The notes below the pieces were generated by a model. The model searched no databases. It was given only the letters and a program-made list of their open reading frames with translations, and had not been told where the DNA came from. This document shows positions 17,788-25,032 of a DNA stretch of 49,563 bases, piece by piece. The position numbers were made by a program, and so were the translations under genes. This DNA is from JAHECQ01 sp047638695 (GTDB taxonomy: Bacteria > Actinomycetota > Acidimicrobiia > Acidimicrobiales > SZUA-35). Numbering within the stretch: the first letter of the stretch is position 1; each line of letters opens with the position of its first letter. The stretch is taken from assembly GCA_047638695.1 (NCBI GenBank), contig JBLINY010000026.1, positions 1 through 49,563 of the forward strand, read 5' to 3'.

Positions 17788-18888
17788 TCAGCGGCGCCGG
17801 GTTCTCCGTAGCGGGGTGGCAGCGGCGGCGTACAGCGATCCGACCATCAGCACTGGTGCTCGCGTGGCCTCGGCCACTCCCTTGCCGATGGCTGACCCCG
17901 CTCTGCGGGCCGAAAGGGTCTGGATCCAACCGGAGGCAGCGAAAATACCGAGCGACAGCAATGTGATGATGGCCATGACGATGGCGACTACCCACCATCC
18001 CCATGGCTTTTCGATCAGTGGCATCTGGACGAAGTTCATGCCGAAGAAGCCGACGACGAGTGTCAGTGGAAACATGACGGCGGCATAGATAGTCAGTACC
18101 CGGCTTACTTCTGTCGCGCGGCGGGCCTCGGCGCCGTGGTAGGCATCGAGGGCATCTGAGAGACCGGACCGTGCTGCTTCGAGGTCGCTGAGCAGAACTT
18201 CGGCTACGTCGCGGGCGTCAGCGAACCGGCGGCGTCCAGTTTCTGAGACCAGCGAAGACTCGATCCGACGGAGCTCTAACAGAACGTTGCGCTGCGGTCT
18301 CGCGATCCGTCGGATTTCAGTCAGGCTCGATCGGAGGGCGGTAATCTCGGCGACCGTTTGCGGATGGGCTTCGAGCGCTCGTTCGACCACGCCGTCCAAG
18401 TGGTCGTCCAGGAGATCGACGACTGCGACAAGCCGACGAGTCACCAGATCGACGAGTCGGGCCAGCAGTTCATCCGGTCCTCCGTGGCCGAGTTCGGGGC
18501 TTCGTTGAAGTTCCTTCCAGAGACGATCCACGGCCATCGATGCTGTGGATCTGACTGTGACAAGCGTGTCTGCGGTGAGGAAACAGTTGATTTCTGAGAT
18601 CTCGAGGTCGTCCACCGAATCGGCGCTCAGACCATGGACAACTACTCCGAGGTGATGGCCGAAATCGTCGAGCTTCGCTACATCAGTGTCTTCGAGGGCG
18701 CCACGCACTGCTACCGCATCGAGATCGAGGGCGACGGCGATTCGATCAAGTTCTTCGGCGTCTACTGGTAAGTACAAGTCGAGCCATCGCCAACCGGTTT
18801 TGGTCGGGTCGGTGAGAGCGGCATCCAGCGAACGCTCGACCGCAGTCGAGTTGTCTTCGACTGGGCGGGTCAGTGCGCGGACTTCCAT
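17788..18888 (-). CDS. CorA-family Mg2+ transporter
   Basis: A 366-aa CorA/ZntB-type channel. The N-terminal cytoplasmic domain is followed by a long coiled helix (about residues 190-290) and two C-terminal membrane segments; the first ends in the family signature GFFGMNF, the GMN selectivity motif. The tail is Arg-rich. The frame extends 62 codons upstream, but that part overlaps the remains of a YdeI-like gene, and ATG at 18888 gives the usual CorA length. It heads a probable minus-strand transcript with two CNNM/CorC genes and the RimB-type protease. Confidence 0.92.
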   Translation of the reverse strand: MEVRALTRPVEDNSTAVERSLDAALTDPTKTGWRWLDLYLPVDAEELDRIAVALDLDAVAVRGALEDTDVAKLDDFGHHLGVVVHGLSADSVDDLEISEINCFLTADTLVTVRSTASMAVDRLWKELQRSPELGHGGPDELLARLVDLVTRRLVAVVDLLDDHLDGVVERALEAHPQTVAEITALRSSLTEIRRIARPQRNVLLELRRIESSLVSETGRRRFADARDVAEVLLSDLEAARSGLSDALDAYHGAEARRATEVSRVLTIYAAVMFPLTLVVGFFGMNFVQMPLIEKPWGWWVVAIVMAIITLLSLGIFAASGWIQTLSARRAGSAIGKGVAEATRAPVLMVGSLYAAAATPLRRTRRR

Positions 18889-18939
18889 ATTGGTCAGTGT
18901 CGGCGATCGCTGTGCCGAAGGGGCGGACGTTCGAGATTC

Positions 18940-19250
18940 ACCTGTCTCGGAATCCCATCCCGTCGAGAATTCTGGGGGCAAACTTCTCGACTCGAGCTCT
19001 TCTCGTCTTTGCTTGCTTGGCTCCCGAGATGTGCAGGTTGTACTCGCGTTGTCAACCAGGGCTGAGGGACTCAAACGCCGCCCTGAAGACGGTGTCGTTG
19101 TCGAGACGATGTTGCAGCTCGTCGGCGAGGGCGGCTGCGGAGTCCTTCAACAACGCGCCCTTGAAGAACCTGAGGGCCCGGAAACCCTTCATCTCCCGCA
19201 AGATGACGATGTTCTTGTCGGCCTTGGAGTAGCAGGGCTTGCCAGGTTGC
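18940..19250 (-). pseudogene. YdeI/OmpD-associated family remnant
   Basis: On the minus strand from about 19247 the frame reads GKPCYSKADKNIVILREMKG, then FRALRFFKGALLKD and ELQHRLDNDTVFRAAFESLS, the core of the YdeI/DUF1801 bacteriocin-protection family, then hits a TGA where the family has Arg in PGRQREYNLH; after the stop it continues QREYNLHISGAKQ, and the last part (FAPRILDGMGFRDR) is in another frame. The N-terminal half is missing. So the copy carries a nonsense change, a frameshift and a 5' truncation. It explains why the long open frame upstream of the CorA start looks coding-like but is not. Confidence 0.75.
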
Positions 19251-19400
19251 CATGTCCGGCTCGATGGCGATGAATGTCCGACTGCGGCCGCGGTGACGTC
19301 CCTTACGTGTCACCTATCTGACCTATTCGACGAGCAGTTCGGTGTTCATACTCACTGAGGACGCAGCGTGCGTCGTGAGGTTCCTACGGAGAACGAGCGT

Positions 19401-19880
19401 ATGGAAAAGACGATCACTATCAGCCGAATGGCCGAGCGGCCCTATGGAGCGATTGCCGATCTGCTCGAGGCCAATCCAGCAGCGATCATGGCTGCGGCCG
19501 CGGAGCAGGCGGTGGCTGCGGCCAACGAGGTCGTGGTTCATGTCGAGGGCAAGTGGGCGTGGTTTGATTTGAATGAAGATGTGAGAGCGGAGCTCGGCCA
19601 GCTTGACAGGGGAGCAGCGATGGCTCGCCTCCCAATCTCCTGGGGGGCCGACAAGCACAAACGTCTTCTACCTAGTTTGAAGGGGAACTTGTCGGTGATG
19701 AGTTTGTCGGCGAAGCATTCCGAGATCAGCTTCACCGCCTTGTATGCCCCACCGCTCGGCCTTTTCGGTGGTGTGGAAGACTTTCTGCTCGGTAGACGTA
19801 TTCTCGAGCAGGTCATCGGCCGCTTCCTCGACGAGGTCGTCGCCCACCTCGAAGATCAGCTCCCGGACAAGAGATTCTGA
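19401..19880 (+). CDS. Uncharacterised 159-aa protein, founding copy of a local family
   Basis: No named family recognised. The protein starts MEKTITISRMAERPYGAIAD, contains an Ala-rich helix (AAIMAAAAEQAVAAANEVVV), a W-A-W-F segment, a strand-rich middle (ARLPISWGADKHKRLLPSLK) and ends with YAPPLGLFGGVEDFLLGR plus an amphipathic helix. The YxPPLGxxGxxxD-helix ending recalls the C-terminal helix of SRPBCC domains. Two decayed relatives lie at 23205-23688 and 25843-26241. A GGAG sits 9 bases before ATG 19401; a GTG 33 bases upstream is possible. It seems to stand alone, convergent with a small membrane protein. Confidence 0.7.
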   Translation: MEKTITISRMAERPYGAIADLLEANPAAIMAAAAEQAVAAANEVVVHVEGKWAWFDLNEDVRAELGQLDRGAAMARLPISWGADKHKRLLPSLKGNLSVMSLSAKHSEISFTALYAPPLGLFGGVEDFLLGRRILEQVIGRFLDEVVAHLEDQLPDKRF

Positions 19881-20166
19881 GGGCTTCCACTGAACGGTTG
19901 TGGGATGTGACCGCCGATGGGCGGTCACCAAGGAAACCAGCACCGCTTATGGCCAGAACAGGATCGATGCGGACACGTTGTAGGACGACGATGCCGGCCA
20001 CGGTCCAAACTACGGCCGCCAATGGCAGCTCGTCTCGCCATGGCAACAAACCCAGTTGCAGGGCTGGCCTCGCCAACCTGGTGAGCACGAAGGTTCCGAC
20101 GAGAACGGATGCAACGACGATGAGATCGAGCGTTGAGATTCCTTGGTTCTGTGATTGGGCGAGCAT
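19813..20166 (-). CDS. Small membrane protein of unknown function
   Basis: A 117-aa open frame. Residues 13-30 (LDLIVVASVLVGTFVLTR) and 48-62 (LAAVVWTVAGIVVLQR) look like membrane helices, and GGAG lies 5 bases before the ATG, so the first 75 residues are probably coding. The last 35 residues are Arg/Gly-rich, overlap the 3' end of the convergent gene and cover a perfect 9-bp hairpin, so the true end may be nearer 19930. It follows the LuxR-type gene by 58 bases and may be the last gene of the RimK transcript. Confidence 0.45.
   Translation of the reverse strand: MLAQSQNQGISTLDLIVVASVLVGTFVLTRLARPALQLGLLPWRDELPLAAVVWTVAGIVVLQRVRIDPVLAISGAGFLGDRPSAVTSHNRSVEALRISCPGADLRGGRRPRRGSGR
19907..19928. 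terminator. Perfect 9-bp hairpin between convergent genes
   Basis: GTGACCGCC (19907-19915), loop GATG, GGCGGTCAC (19920-19928). It lies 27 bases after the stop of the 159-aa protein, where a terminator would be expected, but there is no T-run on either side, so a rho-independent role is doubtful. It could also be a protein-binding palindrome. Confidence 0.4.
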
Positions 20167-20188
20167 TCGTGCTCCGTTGAACCTTCTT

Positions 20189-20220
20189 CCGGACTCCGGA
20201 CTCCGGACTCCGGACTCCGG
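20189..20220. repeat. CCGGACT heptamer tandem repeat
   Basis: Four perfect head-to-tail copies of CCGGACT plus CCGG, immediately before the stop codon (TAG on the minus strand) of the LuxR-type gene and 23 bases from the start of the next gene. A 7-bp unit shifts frame, so it cannot encode a regular peptide; copy number could vary by slippage. Confidence 0.85.
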
Positions 20221-20223
20221 TCG

Positions 20224-20787
20224 CTAGTCGGCTATGTCGAGCCGTGCAGCTGCGGCGATGGCCTCGGCTCGATTCTGAACGCCGAGCTTGAGGTAGAGGC
20301 TCTGGAGGTGTCGGCGGACGGTCCGCTCGCTGAAGTATGTCTCTCTTGCCAGTTCCACGATCGTGCGGCCAGCGGCCACGGCCCGAAGAAGTTCGACTTC
20401 CGGGGGGGTGAGGTCGGTGCTGGGTTTCAGTCGCTTGGCCAGCACCGCCATGTTGTGCGCCGCCTGGAGCGGAAGCACGACTTCACCGTTCACCGCCGCG
20501 CTGATGACATCGACCGTGATTGCGCTCGATGTATCGACGTAGACGACCCCGCTAGCCCCGGCCGAAAGGGCTCTGATGTAGTCCTCGAGAAGTAGCTCGG
20601 GCAGAACGGCGACGACAACTCTGGAGTTGGTGGCGATCTCGTCGTCGAGAAGGGCCCACCGTCCCTCGGTGCCGCACAGCACCATGACCACGTCCGGATG
20701 GTCAACTTCGGCACCGAATCGGTCATGGATCCGTTGTTCAATCGCCTCGACGTAGGGGGCTGAACAGCCAATCAGTTCGATGGTCAC
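20224..20787 (-). CDS. LuxR/NarL-type regulator with degenerate receiver domain
   Basis: A 187-aa regulator. Residues 120-180 form a clear LuxR helix-turn-helix: LTPPEVELLRAVAAGRTIVE, then YFSERTVRRHLQSLYLKLGV and NRAEAIAAA. The N-terminal 115 residues resemble a response-regulator receiver in its later strands (RALSAGASGVVYVDTSS), but the strand that should carry the phosphorylatable Asp reads PDVVMVLCGTEG, so phosphorylation is unlikely. It follows rimK by 70 bases and may be in the same transcript; orphan regulators of this kind respond to ligands or protein contacts (inference). Confidence 0.85.
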   Translation of the reverse strand: MTIELIGCSAPYVEAIEQRIHDRFGAEVDHPDVVMVLCGTEGRWALLDDEIATNSRVVVAVLPELLLEDYIRALSAGASGVVYVDTSSAITVDVISAAVNGEVVLPLQAAHNMAVLAKRLKPSTDLTPPEVELLRAVAAGRTIVELARETYFSERTVRRHLQSLYLKLGVQNRAEAIAAAARLDIAD

Positions 20788-20856
20788 GGAGGTCGAGCGT
20801 ACAACCGGCCTATCCTAAGCGCCGTGTTGCGAGCGTATCGCTGCGCGCCTCGCGAG

Positions 20857-22056
20857 TCAGTCGTCCTGGTCGGCGGACAGCGGCTCGGCTGGCAAGTCAC
20901 GGACCCGAGCTCGTCGTTTGCGTCGTGTCGGAATGAGCCCACGCATTTCTTCGAGGTTGCCGAAACAGAGCAGACGATCGTTGCCTTCGAGCTGGCGGGT
21001 GTTGCGCGGGTTGGGAATCACGGCCGTGTCTCGATGGAGGGAGAGCACGGTGATGTCTTTGTCTCGGAGGCCGGATTGTTCGATGGTTTGCCCGACGTAT
21101 TCGGATTCCTCTCGGATGAGGAGTTCGGCGACTCCGTAGCCGGTGCTGACGGTGAGGCGTTGGCGAACGTCGAGTTCGGGGAAGGCGACTTGATTGTCGA
21201 TGTAATCGATAATGGAACCGGCGATGTCGAGCCCCGTCGCTGTCTCGATTCCCTCGAGGCCTGGTGAGGAGTTCACTTCGAGGATGAGGGGTCCATTGTT
21301 ACCTTCGAGGAGGTCGACTCCGGCTACCCGCAGGCCCATGATTTGGGCTGCCTTCACTGCTGCTTGTTCGAATGCTGGATCGATATCAATGGCTTCAGCT
21401 CGTCCACCGCGGTGAACATTGCTTCTGAATTCGTCGCCTACGGCTACTCGTCGCATGGCGGCTACGACACGGTCGCCGACGACGAGGGCTCGAATGTCGC
21501 GGCCGCGACTCTCGGCGATGAATTGTTGGAGGATGACGTTGGTGCCGAGGCTTTGGAGGGTTTCGATGATGGCTTCGGCGATCTTCGTGTCGGGAGCGAG
21601 GATGACTCCGATGCCTTGCGTGCCTTCGAGGAGTTTGATGATGACGGGTGCGCCACCGACTCGCGCGATGCCGGCGGATACGTCTTGGCGGTCGCGAACG
21701 AAGGTGGTTGATGGCATTGACACGTCGTGTCGGGAGAGGATCTGGAGCGAGCGGAGTTTGTCGCGGGAGTTGGCGATGCCGTTGGAGGTGTTTGGTGTGT
21801 ACACGTCCATCTGTTCGAACTGTCGTACGACAGCAGTTCCGAAGTAGGTGATGGAGGCGCCGATGCGGGGGAGGATGGCGTCGTAGTCGGAGAGGGGTTT
21901 GCCGCGGTATTGCAGGTCGGGTTCTTGGCGGCTGAGGTCGATAGCGAAGCGGAGCGTGTTGAGCACCTTGACTTTGTGGCCGCGATCGAGCGCCGCCACT
22001 TTTAGTCTCGTCGTGCTGTAGCTGTCCGGTGCTCGAGACAGGATGGCGAGTTTCAT
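20857..22056 (-). CDS. rimK: RimK-type ATP-grasp glutamate ligase with TrkA-C tail
   Basis: A 399-aa ATP-grasp ligase. Residues 1-290 are the RimK fold: LPRIGASITYFGTAVVRQFE, SRDKLRSLQILSRHDV, the ATP lid VIIKLLEGTQGIGVIL, the DIRALVVGDRVVAAMRR segment and the catalytic end LILEVNSSPGLEGIE (Mg2+-binding Glu and Asn). Residues about 310-375 form a TrkA-C/RCK_C domain (SEYVGQTIEQSGLRDKDITV), which classical E. coli RimK lacks. RimK adds glutamates to the C-terminus of ribosomal protein S6 or related acceptors; the RCK_C tail suggests ligand gating (inference). ATG overlaps the upstream M14-type gene (ATGA). Confidence 0.9.
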   Translation of the reverse strand: MKLAILSRAPDSYSTTRLKVAALDRGHKVKVLNTLRFAIDLSRQEPDLQYRGKPLSDYDAILPRIGASITYFGTAVVRQFEQMDVYTPNTSNGIANSRDKLRSLQILSRHDVSMPSTTFVRDRQDVSAGIARVGGAPVIIKLLEGTQGIGVILAPDTKIAEAIIETLQSLGTNVILQQFIAESRGRDIRALVVGDRVVAAMRRVAVGDEFRSNVHRGGRAEAIDIDPAFEQAAVKAAQIMGLRVAGVDLLEGNNGPLILEVNSSPGLEGIETATGLDIAGSIIDYIDNQVAFPELDVRQRLTVSTGYGVAELLIREESEYVGQTIEQSGLRDKDITVLSLHRDTAVIPNPRNTRQLEGNDRLLCFGNLEEMRGLIPTRRKRRARVRDLPAEPLSADQDD

Positions 22057-23063
22057 ACTGGTTCTCCGGTGGTCTGTTGCGGTGGTTGACCGGCGGCCGT
22101 GATGATGGTTTCGATTTCGCCGACGTGGACGAGGGCGTCGCCTTGGTTGACGAGGGGGTCGAGGCTGAGGCCAACGACTACCCCGTCGGCTGGTGCGTTG
22201 ATACGGCTCAGCTGGCGACCGAAGGCGTCGTGGATCAAGCCGATCGTCTGTCCTTTGGTGACCTGGTCTCCGGTGTTGACGGAGATTTGAGCGATCCCGC
22301 CCCGCCGGGCGCGTACCCAGCTTGATCCTCGGCACGTCAAAAGGGTTTCGGGTTGGCTACGGGGAAGGTCGTAGGCACCGGTGTGGGACAACACGTTGAG
22401 GATTCCCTGGGTGCCGACTCTGATTGTGTGTTCGTCGAAACGCCATGCTTCACCACCCTCAAAGAGTAGGACGGTCGCTCCTGCTTCTGTGCCTGCCTGG
22501 CGGAGCGACCCGTCTCGGATCGAGGCGTGCATAAGAACGGGGGCAGCGAACGCGGTCGCCAGTTCGAGTGTTTTTGGGTCGGCTAGGTCGGCTCGGATTT
22601 GAGGGAGGTTCGTGCGGTGGTCGGACCCGGTATGAAGATCGATGCCGAGGCTGCATCGGTCGACGATTTCGCTCATAAAAAGGGTGGCGATACGACTGGC
22701 CAGCGACCCGCGTTTCGATCCGGGGAATGAGCGGTTGAGGTCACGTCGGTCAGGTAGGTAGCGGTTGCCAGTAGTGAATCCCGGGACGTTGACCACAGGC
22801 ACCAGCAGGAGGGTACCGGTCAGTTTTTTGGGGTCGATGTGCCCGATGAGCCGCCGGATGATCTCGACGCCGTTGATTTCGTCGCCGTGAACGGCAGCGC
22901 TGATCCACATTGTGGGCCCCTCGAACGCACCGTGGACGACGAGGACGGGGAGTGAGATCGGTGAACCTGTTACCTGTTTGGCGATCGGGAACTCGGTTGC
23001 CTGTTTGCTTCCGGCGCGGACGGTCGCTGATCCGATGAGGAATGAAGCTCTACGTGGTGGCAT
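22053..23063 (-). CDS. Succinylglutamate desuccinylase/aspartoacylase-family (M14-type) hydrolase
   Basis: A 336-aa zinc carboxypeptidase-fold enzyme. Zinc ligands are visible as AAVHGDEINGVEIIR (HxxE, near residues 58-61) and GIDLHTGS (the third His). LNRSFPGS carries the substrate-binding Arg. The last 60 residues form a barrel-like domain with INAPADGVVVGLSL and GDALVHVGEIET, as in AstE/AspA relatives. Genes of this family lie next to rimK in several lineages and are thought to remove or recycle amide-linked acyl groups; the exact substrate is unknown. It is first in the operon, coupled to rimK by ATGA. A CATAAT box at 23101-23106 (minus strand) could be its -10. Confidence 0.88.
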   Translation of the reverse strand: MPPRRASFLIGSATVRAGSKQATEFPIAKQVTGSPISLPVLVVHGAFEGPTMWISAAVHGDEINGVEIIRRLIGHIDPKKLTGTLLLVPVVNVPGFTTGNRYLPDRRDLNRSFPGSKRGSLASRIATLFMSEIVDRCSLGIDLHTGSDHRTNLPQIRADLADPKTLELATAFAAPVLMHASIRDGSLRQAGTEAGATVLLFEGGEAWRFDEHTIRVGTQGILNVLSHTGAYDLPRSQPETLLTCRGSSWVRARRGGIAQISVNTGDQVTKGQTIGLIHDAFGRQLSRINAPADGVVVGLSLDPLVNQGDALVHVGEIETIITAAGQPPQQTTGEPV

Positions 23064-23149
23064 GTCGTGTCAGCTCTCGGTCCGGGATGGCTTGTTTTTC
23101 ATTATGAGCATTGATTAGCCGTTCGTCTCGGCCATTCAGCGTCGGTATC

Positions 23150-23165
23150 GGACACCTGGGTGTCC
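23150..23165. promoter_or_regulatory. Perfect 16-bp palindrome upstream of the M14-rimK operon
   Basis: GGACACC-TG-GGTGTCC, about 87 bases upstream of the ATG at 23063 and 45 bases beyond a CATAAT -10 candidate. Position and symmetry fit a dimeric repressor or activator site, possibly for the LuxR-type protein encoded in the same operon. Confidence 0.5.
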
Positions 23166-23204
23166 ACTGACGGCCACCTAGCCGCTTGTTGGATTCGATA
23201 GGAA

Positions 23205-23688
23205 TCAAGAGCCGGTTCCGGACGCTCGAGACACGAGATCTACCGCTGCTGCGGCAAGGAAGGACCGTGCGATGGCTCGCATCACTTGGTCTCCCAGCAA
23301 TTCGTCGCTCCCGGCGACTTCTGGGTGATGTTGATGGCTTCCGACGAAGGTCAGTTGCGAAGAAACGTCAGTGCTTCGCTCCAGGCTCAGGGCGCCAGTT
23401 AACCCGGTGATGAGCCGGCCAGACTTGGCGCCGGGTCCAATCGATCGGAATCGTGAGCCGCAGAGCTTCTTCTTGGTGGTCTCCGACCACAACCGTCACA
23501 CCGCCGCCGCTGTCGAACCACTCCCAATGTGGTGCCGATGCCTCGACCAGCTGATTGGCTGCCGTTGTGGCCTGATCGGTTGCAGCTGCGACCAGCTCGT
23601 GGCTGAGAAAAAGGAGGATTGCTTTGGCTAGGTCGAAGGGGATTGGGATCGGCTCGGCGACCACGACCGTTTGGCTCATGTCAGGCAT
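23205..23688 (-). pseudogene. Frameshifted paralogue of the 159-aa family
   Basis: From ATG 23688 (or 23679) the frame gives MSQTVVVAEPIPIPFDLAKA, an Ala-rich helix, HWEWFDSGGG and LRLTIPIDWTRRQVWPAHHR, matching the plan of the 159-aa protein at 19401. It then stops at 23368 after an unrelated Arg/Pro tail. In the neighbouring frame, from about 23400 to 23205, the expected second half continues: TGALSLERSTDVSSQLTF, then ELLGDQVMRAIARSFLAAAA, corresponding to FLLGRRILEQVIGRFLDEVV of the intact copy. One single-base shift near 23400 (in GTTAACTGG) restores a protein of about 160 aa. It could be a true mutation or a sequence error. Confidence 0.65.
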
Positions 23689-23749
23689 CCTGGCCGACCG
23701 GCTGGAAGCTGTTGAGGGGTTGTTGCTGCTGGGGTCAGTAGCACCGTCC

Positions 23750-24019
23750 TCAACCGGGGCCTCGAAGATTGGAAGTGAGGAGTCGAATGGAGCGTTCGAT
23801 GGGATGCTCTCCGGCAAGACCGGGTACGTCGTAGCTCCACGCTGCGAGCTCTGTCGGGGAACCGCGGAATCGCTCGCGTCCTTTGTGGATGACCTGGACC
23901 TCGGTCACGCATTGGATCGATCGAATCATTTGAGCGGTAAGTCTGGCCGGCTGCCCATCGCTGGCGACCACGACCACCTCACCCTGTCCCGCCCGGTCGA
24001 TGGTGCTAATCGAAATCAT
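23750..24019 (-). CDS. Uncharacterised 89-aa protein
   Basis: No family recognised. The protein starts MISISTIDRAGQGEVVVVAS, has a predicted strand-helix pattern and ends in a short helix (IERSIRLLTSNLRG). It begins 15 bases after the stop of the 130-aa gene and ends 62 bases before the frameshifted 159-aa-family copy, so the three look like one transcript. Coding is supported by regular amino-acid composition without the Arg/Ser excess of shadow frames in this region. Confidence 0.5.
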   Translation of the reverse strand: MISISTIDRAGQGEVVVVASDGQPARLTAQMIRSIQCVTEVQVIHKGRERFRGSPTELAAWSYDVPGLAGEHPIERSIRLLTSNLRGPG

Positions 24020-24034
24020 ACGAACTGATCGCTT

Positions 24035-24427
24035 TCAACTCGATCTGGCGAAGAAGTCGCGGTTCTGGGGGGTGAGCTGCCTTGCGGGGCGGTCCTCACC
24101 TGAGACTTCGTCGACTACGAGAGAAACTACGGAGAGAGCACCGAGCCGCCATTTGGTCAGCTTGGGATCGCGGACAAGGTCGGACCAGCGTGCGTGAGCG
24201 TGGCGATCAGCCGAACGAAGTGTTGGCGCGTCCACATCGAATGAGGCGATGAGCTCGCCGGCGCTAGAACAGAGACGGACCCCTTCGGCCCAAGCCGCGG
24301 CGAAGGCCGTGTGATCGAGTGGCACTGGCAGTTCCTCTGATCGCCATTTGGCAACCATACGAACACGCCATGTCATTGTCTGTTGAGCCTGTGGCGTGCG
24401 ACGCTCGTGGAAATGGCTGGTAGTCAT
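24035..24427 (-). CDS. Uncharacterised 130-aa protein
   Basis: No family recognised. The N-terminus MTTSHFHERRTPQAQQTMTW precedes an Ala/Trp-containing helical middle (HTAFAAAWAEGVRLCSSAG) and a hydrophobic strand (LGALSVVSLVVDEV). No signal peptide or membrane helix. AAAGG lies 9 bases before ATG 24427; ATG 24436 is in frame but too close to that site. First gene of a three-gene minus-strand unit. A perfect 18-bp palindrome sits 96 bases upstream. Confidence 0.5.
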   Translation of the reverse strand: MTTSHFHERRTPQAQQTMTWRVRMVAKWRSEELPVPLDHTAFAAAWAEGVRLCSSAGELIASFDVDAPTLRSADRHAHARWSDLVRDPKLTKWRLGALSVVSLVVDEVSGEDRPARQLTPQNRDFFARSS

Positions 24428-24522
24428 CGGTGACATCCTTTGGTGCGGGGTTCCGATGAGATTCACTGTGAACCCCGAACATCGATCTGTCCCGGTCAAT
24501 GCCCCCCGGTTGCGGTCATCCG

Positions 24523-24540
24523 TTGTCCGGCACCGGACAA
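24523..24540. promoter_or_regulatory. Perfect 18-bp palindrome TTGTCCGG-CA-CCGGACAA
   Basis: Arms TTGTCCGG (24523-24530) and CCGGACAA (24533-24540) with CA at the centre. It lies upstream of the minus-strand unit that starts at 24427, in a gene-free stretch, and is a good operator candidate. A short stem-loop role cannot be excluded. Confidence 0.5.
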
Positions 24541-25032
24541 TTTGAGGCCCACATTAAGCTTTGGCCTGCTTTGTCTGGGCTTCTCTTGGTAGCCGCTGGC
24601 TACACACTCTGGGATACTGCAAAGCGCAGCGGCGAACTGTTCACAAAGCGCTAGTCCGCCCCGACTGCTCTGTTCCTGAGCGACCTGATTGGCCAAGCGC
24701 TACGAATACAGCGATGCAGGTGCTCGAATTTGTGGGCTAGCCAGCGACGCCGCCATGAAACGCGGTCAACGTCGTGACCTCGGGCGGCCACGCCCGAGCC
24801 CTTTTGGGCCACAACGTGACATCGTGCCCGCCACCCGTTGACTGGCCGAGAGTCGGTACGTACGTTTACTTCATGCCTGCACGCTGCCGGCTAAGGAGAA
24901 CAGAAGATGATGTCCATCCACTCGGTGCGAGACACGGTCCGCCCGGAGATGGTTCGCCTACGCGGTGGCATCGGTTCTTTTCGGCGGCGTTGATCAGATC
25001 CCCAACTAGCGATTCAGAAAGAGTCCTCTGCG
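24541..25032. other. Gene-free region with one hairpin
   Basis: About 490 bases before the fasciclin gene. Open frames here translate to Arg/Pro-rich shadow-like peptides. A strong hairpin is present at 24779-24798: CTCGGGCG, loop GCCA, CGCCCGAG, followed by CCCTTTT; it could be a plus-strand terminator but no plus-strand gene ends upstream of it. The fasciclin promoter should be within the last 150 bases. Confidence 0.5.

Noticed and set aside
18686..19273. Long plus-strand frame over the CorA 5' region
   Set aside because: Antisense to CorA and the YdeI remnant; composition is Ser/Arg shadow-like.
21395..22174. 259-codon minus-strand frame inside rimK
   Set aside because: Alternate frame of rimK, dominated by Arg, His and Pro.
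24779..24804. Strong rho-independent terminator
   Set aside because: The hairpin is good but its T-run is only four bases and no plus-strand gene ends upstream, so it is noted only within the gene-free region.
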